Source of the DNA: Shewanella psychrophila
GTDB taxonomy: Bacteria; Pseudomonadota; Gammaproteobacteria; Enterobacterales; Shewanellaceae
Assembly: GCF_002005305.1 (NCBI RefSeq)
Contig: NZ_CP014782.1
Span: forward strand, 2,728,001 to 2,792,000
Length of the DNA: 64,000 bases
Direction: 5' to 3'
The stretch's first letter is position 1. Each line of letters opens with the position of its first letter. Below are positions 9,162-17,611 of this stretch, one piece after another. The notes beneath the pieces are model-generated. The model had not been told where the DNA came from, did no database searches, and saw nothing but the letters and a program-made list of their open reading frames with translations. Position numbers and translations under genes: made by a program.

Positions 9162-9177
9162 CGTGACCCAGATCACA
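9162..9177. promoter_or_regulatory. CRP-like site between symporter and phosphoketolase genes
   Basis: CGTGACCCAGATCACA matches the CRP consensus TGTGA-N6-TCACA in all but one core base. It lies about 193 bp from the symporter start and 225-240 bp from the phosphoketolase start, so it could serve either gene. The rest of the 420-bp intergenic stretch (8970-9389) is AT-rich, and I see no gene in it. Confidence 0.5.
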
Positions 9178-9401
9178 GTTAATCATTTACATAACACCAC
9201 CATCACCATCACATACCAAAACAAAATTAAGTTAGGCTAGCAACCGATTATACAAGTTTTTCACCTACACATCGCAACAAAATTGAAATGTTATGACTTT
9301 ACAAAAACAAGATGTAGGACACATTCTTGTAATAAAATTACAAATATAGTGGTTTACATGAGCTTTGATTAACTTTTTGCTTACTATAAATGGGGTTATT
9401 T

Positions 9402-11768
9402 ATGTCACAACAGCAAGAGATAGGCGCATTAAAGAAATTTGTAAGGGCTACAAACTTTCTAGCGACATCACAAATTTATCTAAAGAATAACGTACTTCAT
9501 AAGCGTGCACTTGCGCACACAGATATCAAGCCTAGACTGTTAGGTCATTGGGGGACTTGCCCTGGTATCAACTTTGTCTACGCTAACATCAACCGTCTTA
9601 TCGTTAAAAACAACCGCTCATTCGTCTACCTAGTAGGCCCAGGTCACGGTTTCCCTGCAGTACAAGCTAACCTCTTCATGGAAGGTTCTCTTAGTCATTA
9701 TTACCCTGAAACCATTCCATACAATGAAGAAGGTATCACAGATATCTGTCAGAAGTTCTCTGCAGCTTATGGTTACCCTTCTCATGCAAACCCTGAAGCA
9801 CCAGGACAAATTCTCGAAGGTGGCGAACTAGGTTATTCACTTTCAGTTGCTTGGGGGGCTGTGCTCGATAATCCAGGCCTTATTGCAGCGTGTCTGATTG
9901 GTGATGGCGAGTCGGAAACAGGTCCTCTTGCCGCTTCCTGGTATGCCAACCGTTTAGTAGACCCGGCCACTAACGGTGCGGTACTACCCATAGTTCATAT
10001 CAACGGCTACAAGATCTCTGGCCCCACTCGTATGGGTCGAATGAGCCACGAAGAGTTAGATCTCGAATTCCGCGGCCTAGGCTATCACCCAATCATAGTT
10101 GACGATGAACTTGAAGAAGACGTCTATGTGCAGATGATAAATGCTATGGACAAGTCATATGAGATGATCACAGACATTCAGAAACGCGCTCGCAGCGGGG
10201 AAGATGTGGTTAAGCCACGCTGGCCGGTGATCTTGATGCGTACCGCAAAAGGTTGGACGGGTACAGCTCAGTACAATGGCAAGAAGCTTGAAGGTAACTG
10301 CGAATCTCATCAGGTTATTGTCAACAAATGTGCTAGCGATAGGGGTCATCTAGACGCACTCGACACCTGGTTAGCAAGCTATAAGTTTAATGAACTTTAT
10401 TCGATTAACGATAAAGGCGAGCTCATCTTCGATGAAGAGATTCAATCTCTGCTTCCGCCTAAAGAGTTAACCTGTGGTCGTCAGCACCTAAGTTATGGCG
10501 GAGAGGTGGTCCGTGCACTTACAAACCCAGATCTATCTAAATTAGCTTACGGTCCAGAAACGCCTCGTGGTACCCGTGGTCACTCCATGTACAAGATGGG
10601 GGAGTGGATGCGTGATGCGATGAAACTTAACCGTGACCAACGTAATCTTCGTATCTTCAGCCCTGATGAAACTTATTCAAACCAGCTTCAAGCCGTATTC
10701 GAAGAGACAGACAGAGCATGGCAGTGGCCCATAGAAGAGTGGGATCAAGACATGGCCCGTGATGGTCGCGTCATCGAGCTACTATCCGAGAACTTGCTCT
10801 TCGGCATGATGCATGGTTATACAGTGACAGGTCGTCACGCCATGTTCCCAACTTATGAGTCATTCTCGCAAGTTGTTTCATCAATGGCAGACCAATACTG
10901 TAAGTATGTCTATGCCAGTCAGGGCGTTCATTTCCGTAAGCCGGTACCGTCATGTAACGTGGTACTCTCTTCATTGCTTGAACGCCAAGACCACAATGGT
11001 TACTCGCATCAGAACCCATCATTTTTAGGTGCTATGCTTGAGAAGCATCCTAAGATCATCTCGGCTTATCTGCCTGCCGACGGTAACAGCACATTAGTCT
11101 ACACAGAACGCGCCTATGCCGACCGAGATAAATTAAACATCTTAGTGGCCGGTAAGAAAGATCTTCCACAATGGCTATCACTCGATGAAGCACGCCAACA
11201 AGCGAAAGATGGTGTCATGGTTTGGGATTTTGCCTCTGACGATAACCCTGATGTAGTTCTGGTAGGTTGTGGTGATTACGTCACTCAAGAAGCCATGGCC
11301 TCTTTAGTCTTAATCAGAGAAATCTTACCACGTGTTCGTATTCGTTTCGTCAGTGTCACCGAACTTACCAGCAGCGGCTTGGGTAGCCTCGACTTCCAAA
11401 GCAAGCCTTGGTTAATGGATGAAGTATTCACCTCAGATAAGGGCGTAATTTTCAACTACCACGGCTATCCAAATACCATTAAGAAACTGGTATTCGATTA
11501 TAAAGGCAGTGACAGGTTCAGAATCAAGGGCTACGAGGAAGAAGGCTCTACTACCACGCCATTCGATATGGGTGTCAGAAACGGAACCTCACGTTACCAT
11601 CTCGTTATCGACATGGCCTACAAGTTATTCCAGCAAGGCGTTATCGATGAGACACAACATGTCACCATCACTACAGATATGCTTCAACGCTTGGTAGAAC
11701 ACAGAAATTATATCAAAGCAAACGGTGTCGACCCTATCAGTTTAGAGAACTGGGTCTGGACTCGATAA
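9402..11768 (+). CDS. xfp: Xylulose-5-P/fructose-6-P phosphoketolase
   Basis: Thiamine-diphosphate enzyme that splits xylulose 5-phosphate (and often fructose 6-phosphate) with phosphate, giving acetyl phosphate plus glyceraldehyde 3-phosphate or erythrose 4-phosphate. The 788 residues match the usual 780-830. Visible signatures are LGHWGTCPGINFVYAN, VGPGHGFPAVQANLF, the ThDP-binding GDGESETGPLAASW, and YHPIIVDD. I prefer the ATG at 9402, preceded by GGGG at suitable spacing; an in-frame ATG at 9390 has no ribosome-binding site. Monocistronic with a terminator. Xfp homologues prefer one or both substrates, which cannot be settled here. Confidence 0.95.
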   Translation: MSQQQEIGALKKFVRATNFLATSQIYLKNNVLHKRALAHTDIKPRLLGHWGTCPGINFVYANINRLIVKNNRSFVYLVGPGHGFPAVQANLFMEGSLSHYYPETIPYNEEGITDICQKFSAAYGYPSHANPEAPGQILEGGELGYSLSVAWGAVLDNPGLIAACLIGDGESETGPLAASWYANRLVDPATNGAVLPIVHINGYKISGPTRMGRMSHEELDLEFRGLGYHPIIVDDELEEDVYVQMINAMDKSYEMITDIQKRARSGEDVVKPRWPVILMRTAKGWTGTAQYNGKKLEGNCESHQVIVNKCASDRGHLDALDTWLASYKFNELYSINDKGELIFDEEIQSLLPPKELTCGRQHLSYGGEVVRALTNPDLSKLAYGPETPRGTRGHSMYKMGEWMRDAMKLNRDQRNLRIFSPDETYSNQLQAVFEETDRAWQWPIEEWDQDMARDGRVIELLSENLLFGMMHGYTVTGRHAMFPTYESFSQVVSSMADQYCKYVYASQGVHFRKPVPSCNVVLSSLLERQDHNGYSHQNPSFLGAMLEKHPKIISAYLPADGNSTLVYTERAYADRDKLNILVAGKKDLPQWLSLDEARQQAKDGVMVWDFASDDNPDVVLVGCGDYVTQEAMASLVLIREILPRVRIRFVSVTELTSSGLGSLDFQSKPWLMDEVFTSDKGVIFNYHGYPNTIKKLVFDYKGSDRFRIKGYEEEGSTTTPFDMGVRNGTSRYHLVIDMAYKLFQQGVIDETQHVTITTDMLQRLVEHRNYIKANGVDPISLENWVWTR

Positions 11769-11813
11769 AGAACATAAATAAAACACCATAGAAACACGTT
11801 AACAACAACTCGG

Positions 11814-11842
11814 AGTGCATTCTTTTAGAATGCACTTTTTTT
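11814..11842 (+). terminator. Terminator of the phosphoketolase gene
   Basis: Stem AGTGCATTC / GAATGCACT with a TTTTA loop, followed by seven T residues, about 45 bp after the stop codon. Confidence 0.9.
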
Positions 11843-12023
11843 ATGCATATAAAACTATAAGCTTGATGATTTAAATCACATTTGCATTGGAAATAGATCG
11901 CAATCCCGTAGATAATAGCGACAGCTGGCGATAAAACTAAAGGAATCCCCTCCCAAAGTGCTGGCGGTGTTTCATCTTCAGGTGAAATAGCATTGGGGAA
12001 TGATTAATAACAAAGGAATTGAA

Positions 12024-13124
12024 ATGATGAACAATACATTGAAAGCTATTCTGCTGACTTCAATGCTCCCTTTCGCTGCTAACGCGGCACAAGAACTCAC
12101 TCCTTGGTATGTCGGTGGCGGTCTTGGCGTAAATAATTACGAGCCAAACTGCGACATGAAGACCATGAAGAGCTGTGGCAAAGATGATCCTTACGCATGG
12201 GATGTGTTTGGTGGTTATCTTTTCAACGACTATTTCGGCGTTGAATTAGGTTATCGCGATCTTGGCCGTGCCGAATGGGTCGATTACGCCAACAAGATGA
12301 ATGATGTAGGTGCTAAAGGATTGACCCTAGGTGTTGTGGGTTTCTGGCCAATCGCTAACCGCTGGAGCCTATCGGCTGAAGCTGGTGCGATGAATTACAC
12401 TCTGTCGAACAACAAAGAGTATGGCAGTGAGTATTACAGTGACAGCGGTATTGCACCATACATTGGCGCAGGTATCGGATATAACATCACCGAAAACTTG
12501 AAACTTCAGGCCAAGTATCGTCGTTACGAAAACTTAGATGAAGACAAGTGGAACACACTTGCTATGGAAAGCAACTACTGGGGTCTAGAGCTTAGCTACC
12601 GTTTCGGTACTCCGGCACCCGTCGTAGTCGCTCCCTTGGTCCTAGCGCCTATCGATTCAGACAATGATGGCGTCACCGACGATATAGATCAGTGTCCAGA
12701 CACTCCTGCCAACCACAAGGTTGATGCGAAAGGTTGTACAGTTTACACAGAGACGACAGAACAGCGCGATGTGGGCTCTATACAGTTCGCGAATAACTCG
12801 TCTGTGGTAAAGACTGAGTCTTTCGAGCGCATTGAGAAGCTGGCCACTTACATGAACAAGAACCCTAAATCGACTGTGTTGATCTCGGGTCACGCTTCAG
12901 ATATAGGTAAAGCCGACTACAACATGGCCTTGTCAGACAAGCGTGCGAAAGCCGTTGCTAAGATCCTTGTCGAGAAGTATGGCATTAGCCAAGATCGCGT
13001 AGAAGCTAAAGGTTTCGGTATCACACAGCCTGTTATCCAAGGTAACAGCGCCGAAGCCAATAAGGCTAATCGTCGTATCGAAGCTCACGTTACTGGCGTG
13101 AAAAAAGAAGCACTGATTAAGTAA
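12024..13124 (+). CDS. OmpA-family outer-membrane porin/anchor
   Basis: Outer-membrane protein with a signal peptide (KAILLTSMLPFAANA, cleavage before AQEL), an N-terminal beta-barrel of about 170 residues ending in WGLELSYRFG, a Pro/Val hinge, and one thrombospondin-type-3-like calcium-binding stretch (DSDNDGVTDDIDQCPDTP). The C-terminal OmpA peptidoglycan-binding domain includes ISGHASDIGKADYNMALSDK and ANRRIEAHV. It anchors the outer membrane to the cell wall. The start at 12024 is favoured because AAGGA lies 6 bp upstream; an ATG at 12000 would add eight residues before the signal peptide. It has its own terminator. Confidence 0.93.
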   Translation: MMNNTLKAILLTSMLPFAANAAQELTPWYVGGGLGVNNYEPNCDMKTMKSCGKDDPYAWDVFGGYLFNDYFGVELGYRDLGRAEWVDYANKMNDVGAKGLTLGVVGFWPIANRWSLSAEAGAMNYTLSNNKEYGSEYYSDSGIAPYIGAGIGYNITENLKLQAKYRRYENLDEDKWNTLAMESNYWGLELSYRFGTPAPVVVAPLVLAPIDSDNDGVTDDIDQCPDTPANHKVDAKGCTVYTETTEQRDVGSIQFANNSSVVKTESFERIEKLATYMNKNPKSTVLISGHASDIGKADYNMALSDKRAKAVAKILVEKYGISQDRVEAKGFGITQPVIQGNSAEANKANRRIEAHVTGVKKEALIK

Positions 13125-13146
13125 TCACACTCTCTTGTCGATACAT

Positions 13147-13178
13147 AAAAAATCGCTGCCTAGTGCAGCGATTTTTTT
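13147..13178 (+). terminator. Terminator of the ompA-like gene
   Basis: Hairpin ATCGCTGC-CTAGT-GCAGCGAT between A and T runs, shortly after the stop at 13124. The 328 bp from here to the transaldolase gene (13179-13506) is AT-rich, presumably holds the tal-pgi promoter, and shows no gene. Confidence 0.9.
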
Positions 13179-13506
13179 ATGAGACAGATTCAATCCAAGA
13201 GCTTAATCTTGTCTATTTTCTAACTAGGCCTATTCTTTCACTCATTATTATCCAGAGCTTAATGATGCTGTAATAGTAAAGCTGGATTTTATCTATATCC
13301 AAATTAGGCTTACAGGCTATACTCTGCCCTACCTATTTTTGACTAATATTTAGGGTAAACTGGCTCTTTAAAAGCATTTTTACTGATATTTTACAACTTT
13401 CCTGTAATTTTTTTTCATTTACGGTTGGAAATATCATCAAGATCGCTTCTAATACTCCCAAGCAATCACAAACCTTAAGCTGCTTCTTAAGAAGGATGTT
13501 ATTTTT

Positions 13507-14463
13507 ATGGCTAATACACTCGAGCAATTGAAATCTTTTACCACCATAGTCGCCGATACAGGTGACATTGAGGCCATCAAGCGTTACCAACCACAAGACG
13601 CTACTACCAACCCGTCTCTCATTTTGAAAGCAGCCCAGATCCCAGATTATGGTCATCTAATCGACAATGCTATCACTTGGGCTAAATCACAAAGTGATGT
13701 AATTGAGCAACAGCTCGAGGATGCGGGCGACAAACTTGCGGTTAATATTGGCGTTGAGATCTTAAAAATAGTACCTGGTCGTATCTCCACAGAAGTTGAC
13801 GCTAGGCTCTCTTTTGACCAAGCCGGTTCGATCGAAAAAGCTCACAAGTTGATTGAACTTTATCGAGAAGCTGGCATAGATAAGTCTCGTATTCTGATCA
13901 AGCTGGCATCTACGTGGGAAGGCATATGCGCCGCTAAACAACTAGAACAAGAAGGCATTAACTGTAACTTAACTCTACTATTTAGCTTTGCTCAGGCACG
14001 CGCTTGTGCTGAAGCCGGTGTTTATCTTATCTCTCCGTTTGTCGGCAGAATCTTAGATTGGTATAAGAAAGACACAGGTCAGGACTACAGTGCTAGTGAA
14101 GACCCAGGTGTTGTTTCGGTTACTGAAATCTACAACTATTACAAAAGCCATGGCTTTAACACTGTCGTCATGGGCGCCAGCTTCCGCAACACAGGTGAAA
14201 TCATTGAGCTTGCGGGCTGTGACCGTCTAACTATTGGCCCTGCACTACTCGAAAATATGGCTAATTCACAGGCTCAGGTGGTCCGTAAACTTATTCCAAC
14301 TGAGTCATCAGTTATCACTGGTGAGCCACTGACAGAGGCACAGTTCCGCTGGGAATTTAACGAAGATCCTATGGCGGTTGAAAAACTTGCCGAAGGGATC
14401 AGAAACTTCGCTATCGACCAAGGCAAGCTCGAAGTGATGCTGAAAGAGAAACTGGCTTCTTAA
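13507..14463 (+). CDS. tal: Transaldolase (TalB type)
   Basis: Non-oxidative pentose-phosphate enzyme that moves a dihydroxyacetone unit from sedoheptulose 7-phosphate to glyceraldehyde 3-phosphate. The 318 residues match TalB. Asp17 is in VADTGD, and the Schiff-base Lys132 is in RILIKLASTWEG. NCNLTLLFSFAQARACAEAG and ISPFVGRILDWY are also typical. The ATG at 13507 follows AAGGATG. The stop is 13 bp from the pgi start, so the two are almost certainly cotranscribed. Confidence 0.97.
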   Translation: MANTLEQLKSFTTIVADTGDIEAIKRYQPQDATTNPSLILKAAQIPDYGHLIDNAITWAKSQSDVIEQQLEDAGDKLAVNIGVEILKIVPGRISTEVDARLSFDQAGSIEKAHKLIELYREAGIDKSRILIKLASTWEGICAAKQLEQEGINCNLTLLFSFAQARACAEAGVYLISPFVGRILDWYKKDTGQDYSASEDPGVVSVTEIYNYYKSHGFNTVVMGASFRNTGEIIELAGCDRLTIGPALLENMANSQAQVVRKLIPTESSVITGEPLTEAQFRWEFNEDPMAVEKLAEGIRNFAIDQGKLEVMLKEKLAS

Positions 14464-14476
14464 GGAGTAAGACTAG

Positions 14477-16114
14477 ATGACAGAGCTAACCCTGAGTCAG
14501 ACTTGGAATGAGCTAAAGGCTCATTCCAAGGAGCTGCCTCATATGAGAGAGCTTTTCGAACAAGATAAGCTCAGGTTCGATACTATGTCGACATCAGCTT
14601 GTGGTCTGTTTTTGGATTACTCTAAAAATAGGGCTAATAATGAGACTTTATCTCTCCTATTCAAGCTTGCAGAAGAGACTAAGCTAGCGTCTAAGATCAA
14701 GGCAATGTTTGACGGTGAGGTGATCAACACCACCGAAAAACGGGCGGTGCTGCATACTGCACTGCGCGCTAAGCCAGGGCAAACGATCGTTCTTGATGGT
14801 GTAAATATCGTCGAAGAAGTCCAACAGACTCAAGCTAAGATGGCGACATTTGTCACAGCCATCACCTCTGGAAGCTGGAAAGGATACACAGGCAAGTCGA
14901 TCACCGATATCGTCAGTATCGGTATCGGCGGTTCCTTCTTAGGCCCTAAGATAGTGTCTCAAGCTCTCAGACCTTACTGGAATAAAGATCTCAATTGCCA
15001 CTTCGTTGGTAATGTTGACGGAACATCCATCACCGAGAAACTTAAACTTCTCGATGCTGAAACCACATTGTTTATCATGTCATCTAAGTCTTTCGGTACT
15101 CAAGAAACCTTGACTAACACCTTAAGCGCTAAAGATTGGTTTATGAGCAATGGCGCGAGCCAAAAGGATATCGCACAGCATTTTGTTGCGGTCACGTCCA
15201 ATGTAGCCAAAGCGACAGAGTTCGGAATCGATGCCGATAACATCTTTCCAATGTGGGATTGGGTTGGTGGTCGTTATTCACTCTGGTCAGCCATAGGCTT
15301 GCCCATAGCATTGATGATAGGCATGGATAACTTCCGTGAACTGCTCGATGGTGCTCATGAGATGGATAAGCATTTTGCCAACACGCCGCTATCAGAAAAT
15401 ATGCCTGTGATTATGGGACTATTTTCACTACTGTACGGCAACTTCCATAATGCTCAATCTCATGTGGTATTGACCTATGATCATTATCTGAGAGGACTTC
15501 CTGCATATTTCCAACAGCTGGATATGGAGAGTAACGGTAAGTCGGTTACCTTAGATGGAACTCAAGTAGATTTTAGCACTGGGCCGGTTATCTGGGGTGG
15601 TGAAGGCACTAACGGTCAGCACGCCTATCACCAACTGTTGCATCAAGGCACGGCGCTTATTCCTGCCGACTTTATCATGCCTCTCAAGAGCCATAATCCC
15701 TTAGGAGAGCATCATGTCCAACTCGCATCAAACTGTTTTGGTCAAACCCAGGCACTGATGCAAGGTCGCTCTTATGAAGAAGCCTTGGCTGAGCTTGAAG
15801 CCAGCACGCTTTCGAATGATGAAAAGAGTAGCATAGCCAAGCATAAAGAGATGCAAGGTAACAAGCCAAGCAATACCATTTTAATGGATAAGCTGACGCC
15901 TGGAACTCTAGGTTCCCTCATCGCACTCTATGAACACAGAACCTTCGTTCAAGGCGCAATTTGGAACATCAACTCATTCGACCAATGGGGCGTCGAACTA
16001 GGTAAAACATTAGGCAATGATGTTTTAGCTAGACTCGGAGCTGAAAAAGATGCAAGTGAACTCGACTGCTCAAGTAATGGCCTTATCAATATGTTCAGGC
16101 AGCAATCTCTCTAG
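14477..16114 (+). CDS. pgi: Glucose-6-phosphate isomerase
   Basis: Interconverts glucose 6-phosphate and fructose 6-phosphate in the cytoplasm. The 545 residues are close to the E. coli enzyme (549). Catalytic signatures are visible: ISIGIGGSFLGPK, WDWVGGRYSLWSAIGLP, QLDMESNGK (catalytic Glu), HAYHQLLHQG (catalytic His) and WGVELGK (catalytic Lys). AGGAGTAAGACTAG precedes the ATG. It is the second gene of the tal-pgi operon and ends at a strong terminator. The pair feeds the pentose-phosphate/Entner-Doudoroff routes that dominate sugar use in Shewanella. Confidence 0.97.
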   Translation: MTELTLSQTWNELKAHSKELPHMRELFEQDKLRFDTMSTSACGLFLDYSKNRANNETLSLLFKLAEETKLASKIKAMFDGEVINTTEKRAVLHTALRAKPGQTIVLDGVNIVEEVQQTQAKMATFVTAITSGSWKGYTGKSITDIVSIGIGGSFLGPKIVSQALRPYWNKDLNCHFVGNVDGTSITEKLKLLDAETTLFIMSSKSFGTQETLTNTLSAKDWFMSNGASQKDIAQHFVAVTSNVAKATEFGIDADNIFPMWDWVGGRYSLWSAIGLPIALMIGMDNFRELLDGAHEMDKHFANTPLSENMPVIMGLFSLLYGNFHNAQSHVVLTYDHYLRGLPAYFQQLDMESNGKSVTLDGTQVDFSTGPVIWGGEGTNGQHAYHQLLHQGTALIPADFIMPLKSHNPLGEHHVQLASNCFGQTQALMQGRSYEEALAELEASTLSNDEKSSIAKHKEMQGNKPSNTILMDKLTPGTLGSLIALYEHRTFVQGAIWNINSFDQWGVELGKTLGNDVLARLGAEKDASELDCSSNGLINMFRQQSL

Positions 16115-16138
16115 ATCACACTAAAAAGCTCTCACAAT

Positions 16139-16168
16139 AAAAAAGCCAGTTTACACTGGCTTTTTTTT
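16139..16168 (+). terminator. Terminator of tal-pgi
   Basis: Stem AAGCCAGT-TTAC-ACTGGCTT followed by eight T residues, 25 bp after pgi. Confidence 0.9.
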
Positions 16169-16348
16169 ATTTCGTAGTTCATATATCTAAATACTGCAAA
16201 TATTCTTTGTACTTAGCGCAAGATCATCGCCTTTCACGCCATAAAAACTTCACTATGCGTTAACAGAAATGAAACATTTTTCTTGCACACTATTTTAAAA
16301 GTGTGGTATTTATTTGATTGAACAGAAATACAACAACAGGAGGTCGCC

Positions 16349-16534
16349 ATGAATCGACTCGATTATGGTAGTGCGCTAGATACCGTGGTAGAAAGACCAA
16401 GCCGCTCGAGAAGCTCTAACAAGAAGCGCAAATGGCGTGAAATTGAAGCGCTGCAAGAGAAGCACCGTTTACTCAAAGAACTGCAAGATATAGATAGCAA
16501 CTTCGATGGTGAATTAGACAACCTCCTGATGTAA
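16349..16534 (+). CDS. Small DUF3545-type protein
   Basis: A 61-residue highly charged protein. A Ser/Arg/Lys-rich segment (about residues 17-30, RPSRSRSSNKKRKW) is followed by an amphipathic helix (REIEALQEKHRLLKELQDID). I recall this KKRKWREIEAL core from DUF3545 proteins of Shewanella and Vibrio, whose function is unknown. The start is well supported by ACAGGAGGTCGCC ahead of the ATG, a near-perfect Shine-Dalgarno. Its own terminator follows directly, and a tandem repeat begins at that terminator's end. Confidence 0.8.
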   Translation: MNRLDYGSALDTVVERPSRSRSSNKKRKWREIEALQEKHRLLKELQDIDSNFDGELDNLLM

Positions 16535-16544
16535 AGACATCAAC

Positions 16545-16572
16545 AAAAAAGAGCGCATTAGCGCTCTTTTTT
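16545..16572 (+). terminator. Terminator of the DUF3545 gene
   Basis: AAAAAAGAGCGC-ATTA-GCGCTCTTTTTT, 11 bp after the stop. Its last T is the first base of the 102-bp tandem repeat. Confidence 0.9.
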
Positions 16573-16892
16573 GTGTCTGGAACACTTATGCAAATTTCCC
16601 ATGGGTCAAAGATGCTCCAGGCATCTAGACGACATTCCCTCCATCCCTGAAGGTCATGGCTAGAAATTTACTTTGTGTCTGGAACACTTATGCAAATTTC
16701 CCATGGGTCAAAGATGCTCCAGGCATCTAGACGACATTCCCTCCATCCCTGGAGGTCATGGCTAGAAATTTACTTTGTGTCTGAAACACTTATGTAAATT
16801 TCCCATGAGTCAAAGATGCTCCAGGCATCTAGATGACATTCCCTCAATCCCTGGAGGTCATGGCTAGAAATTTACTTTGTGTCTGGAACACT
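16572..16892. repeat. Tandem repeat, 102-bp period, 3 copies plus a partial
   Basis: Three head-to-tail units at 16572-16673, 16674-16775 and 16776-16877, then 15 bp of a fourth. Units 1 and 2 are almost identical; unit 3 differs at several positions. Each unit opens with TGTGTCTGGAACACTTATGC and contains the small hairpin GATGC-TCCAG-GCATC. The period is a multiple of three, but every frame is broken by stops, so it is not a coding repeat. It fills the gap between the DUF3545 gene and the convergent hemerythrin gene. Confidence 0.95.
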
Positions 16893-16919
16893 GCTCCTAG
16901 GAACTAGAACTTAGGGCTT

Positions 16920-17468
16920 CTATTCATCCTTAGTGATGTAGTCCCTCAGTTCCTCGAATAGTACATTGTCATTATCACTAAATAGCGGATCGTCAATAAG
17001 CTTCAGCGAACATAAAGCACGTATTTCCTGCCAATCAGTTTGATCTATCACCTCAGCCCATCGAGGAAAAATGTCCCTCTCTTCAAATAACATGTGATCT
17101 TCTTGCAAGATAACATATGCCTTGAGATCCAGTACAAGCTGCTCTTTAGACACCACAACATCACTTAAAATAAGATTTAATGATGCCATTAGAGATGCCG
17201 AGGCATCAATTAACCCCTGATGTTGATCAGCAAGCTTTTCAGTACCTGTCTCAGCCGTTTTCTTTAAATAGTAGCTATAGATAATATCTTCTAAAGGGTG
17301 ATGGCTATGCTCGGCATAACTCTGCATATACTCAACAACATCCCTGATGAGGTTAAAGTTAACCGCCTCCCCTTGAGCTAATCTGTTGTGTTTCACCTTC
17401 AGAATATTGAGCAATATCGCGATATGCTTATGATCATGATTAAGCCTTGCAAGCATAGTAGTCCCCAT
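16920..17468 (-). CDS. Hemerythrin HHE-domain protein
   Basis: A 182-residue four-helix bundle of the hemerythrin HHE type, which binds a di-iron centre and may sense or carry O2 or NO, or store iron. Candidate ligands are His13/His15, His56-x3-Glu60 (HHPLE), His83 (DQHQG) and His125-x3-Glu129 (DHMLFEE). No signal peptide, so cytoplasmic. The start is uncertain between ATG 17468 and ATG 17456; both have modest upstream purine tracts. It lies 143 bp downstream of a response-regulator gene on the same strand, so it may be the last gene of a kinase-regulator-hemerythrin unit. Confidence 0.88.
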   Translation of the reverse strand: MGTTMLARLNHDHKHIAILLNILKVKHNRLAQGEAVNFNLIRDVVEYMQSYAEHSHHPLEDIIYSYYLKKTAETGTEKLADQHQGLIDASASLMASLNLILSDVVVSKEQLVLDLKAYVILQEDHMLFEERDIFPRWAEVIDQTDWQEIRALCSLKLIDDPLFSDNDNVLFEELRDYITKDE

Positions 17469-17611
17469 AAACCGAATACCTTATATACAATACTAGTAAA
17501 TAGATTAAATAATACCCAATATATCAAAGGTGATTATTATGGAGTTCTGATTAAGATCAATAAAACAGAAACTATTTAAATTAATTAAATCAAAGAGTCA
17601 TTATTGTTCCT

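Noticed and set aside
8970..9389. Glycine or other riboswitch ahead of the AGCS symporter
   Set aside because: I see no paired aptamer-like helices or conserved core; only AT-rich DNA and a CRP-like site.
11860..11880. CRP/FNR-like half palindrome (TTGATGATTTAAATCACA) after the phosphoketolase gene
   Set aside because: Half-site spacing fits neither CRP nor FNR well, and the distance to the OmpA-like gene is about 150 bp.
13333..13656. Minus-strand 107-codon frame across the tal start
   Set aside because: Antisense to the tal promoter and coding start; no gene-like features.
16572..16892. CRISPR array
   Set aside because: The 102-bp units are contiguous with no unique spacers, and no cas genes are present.
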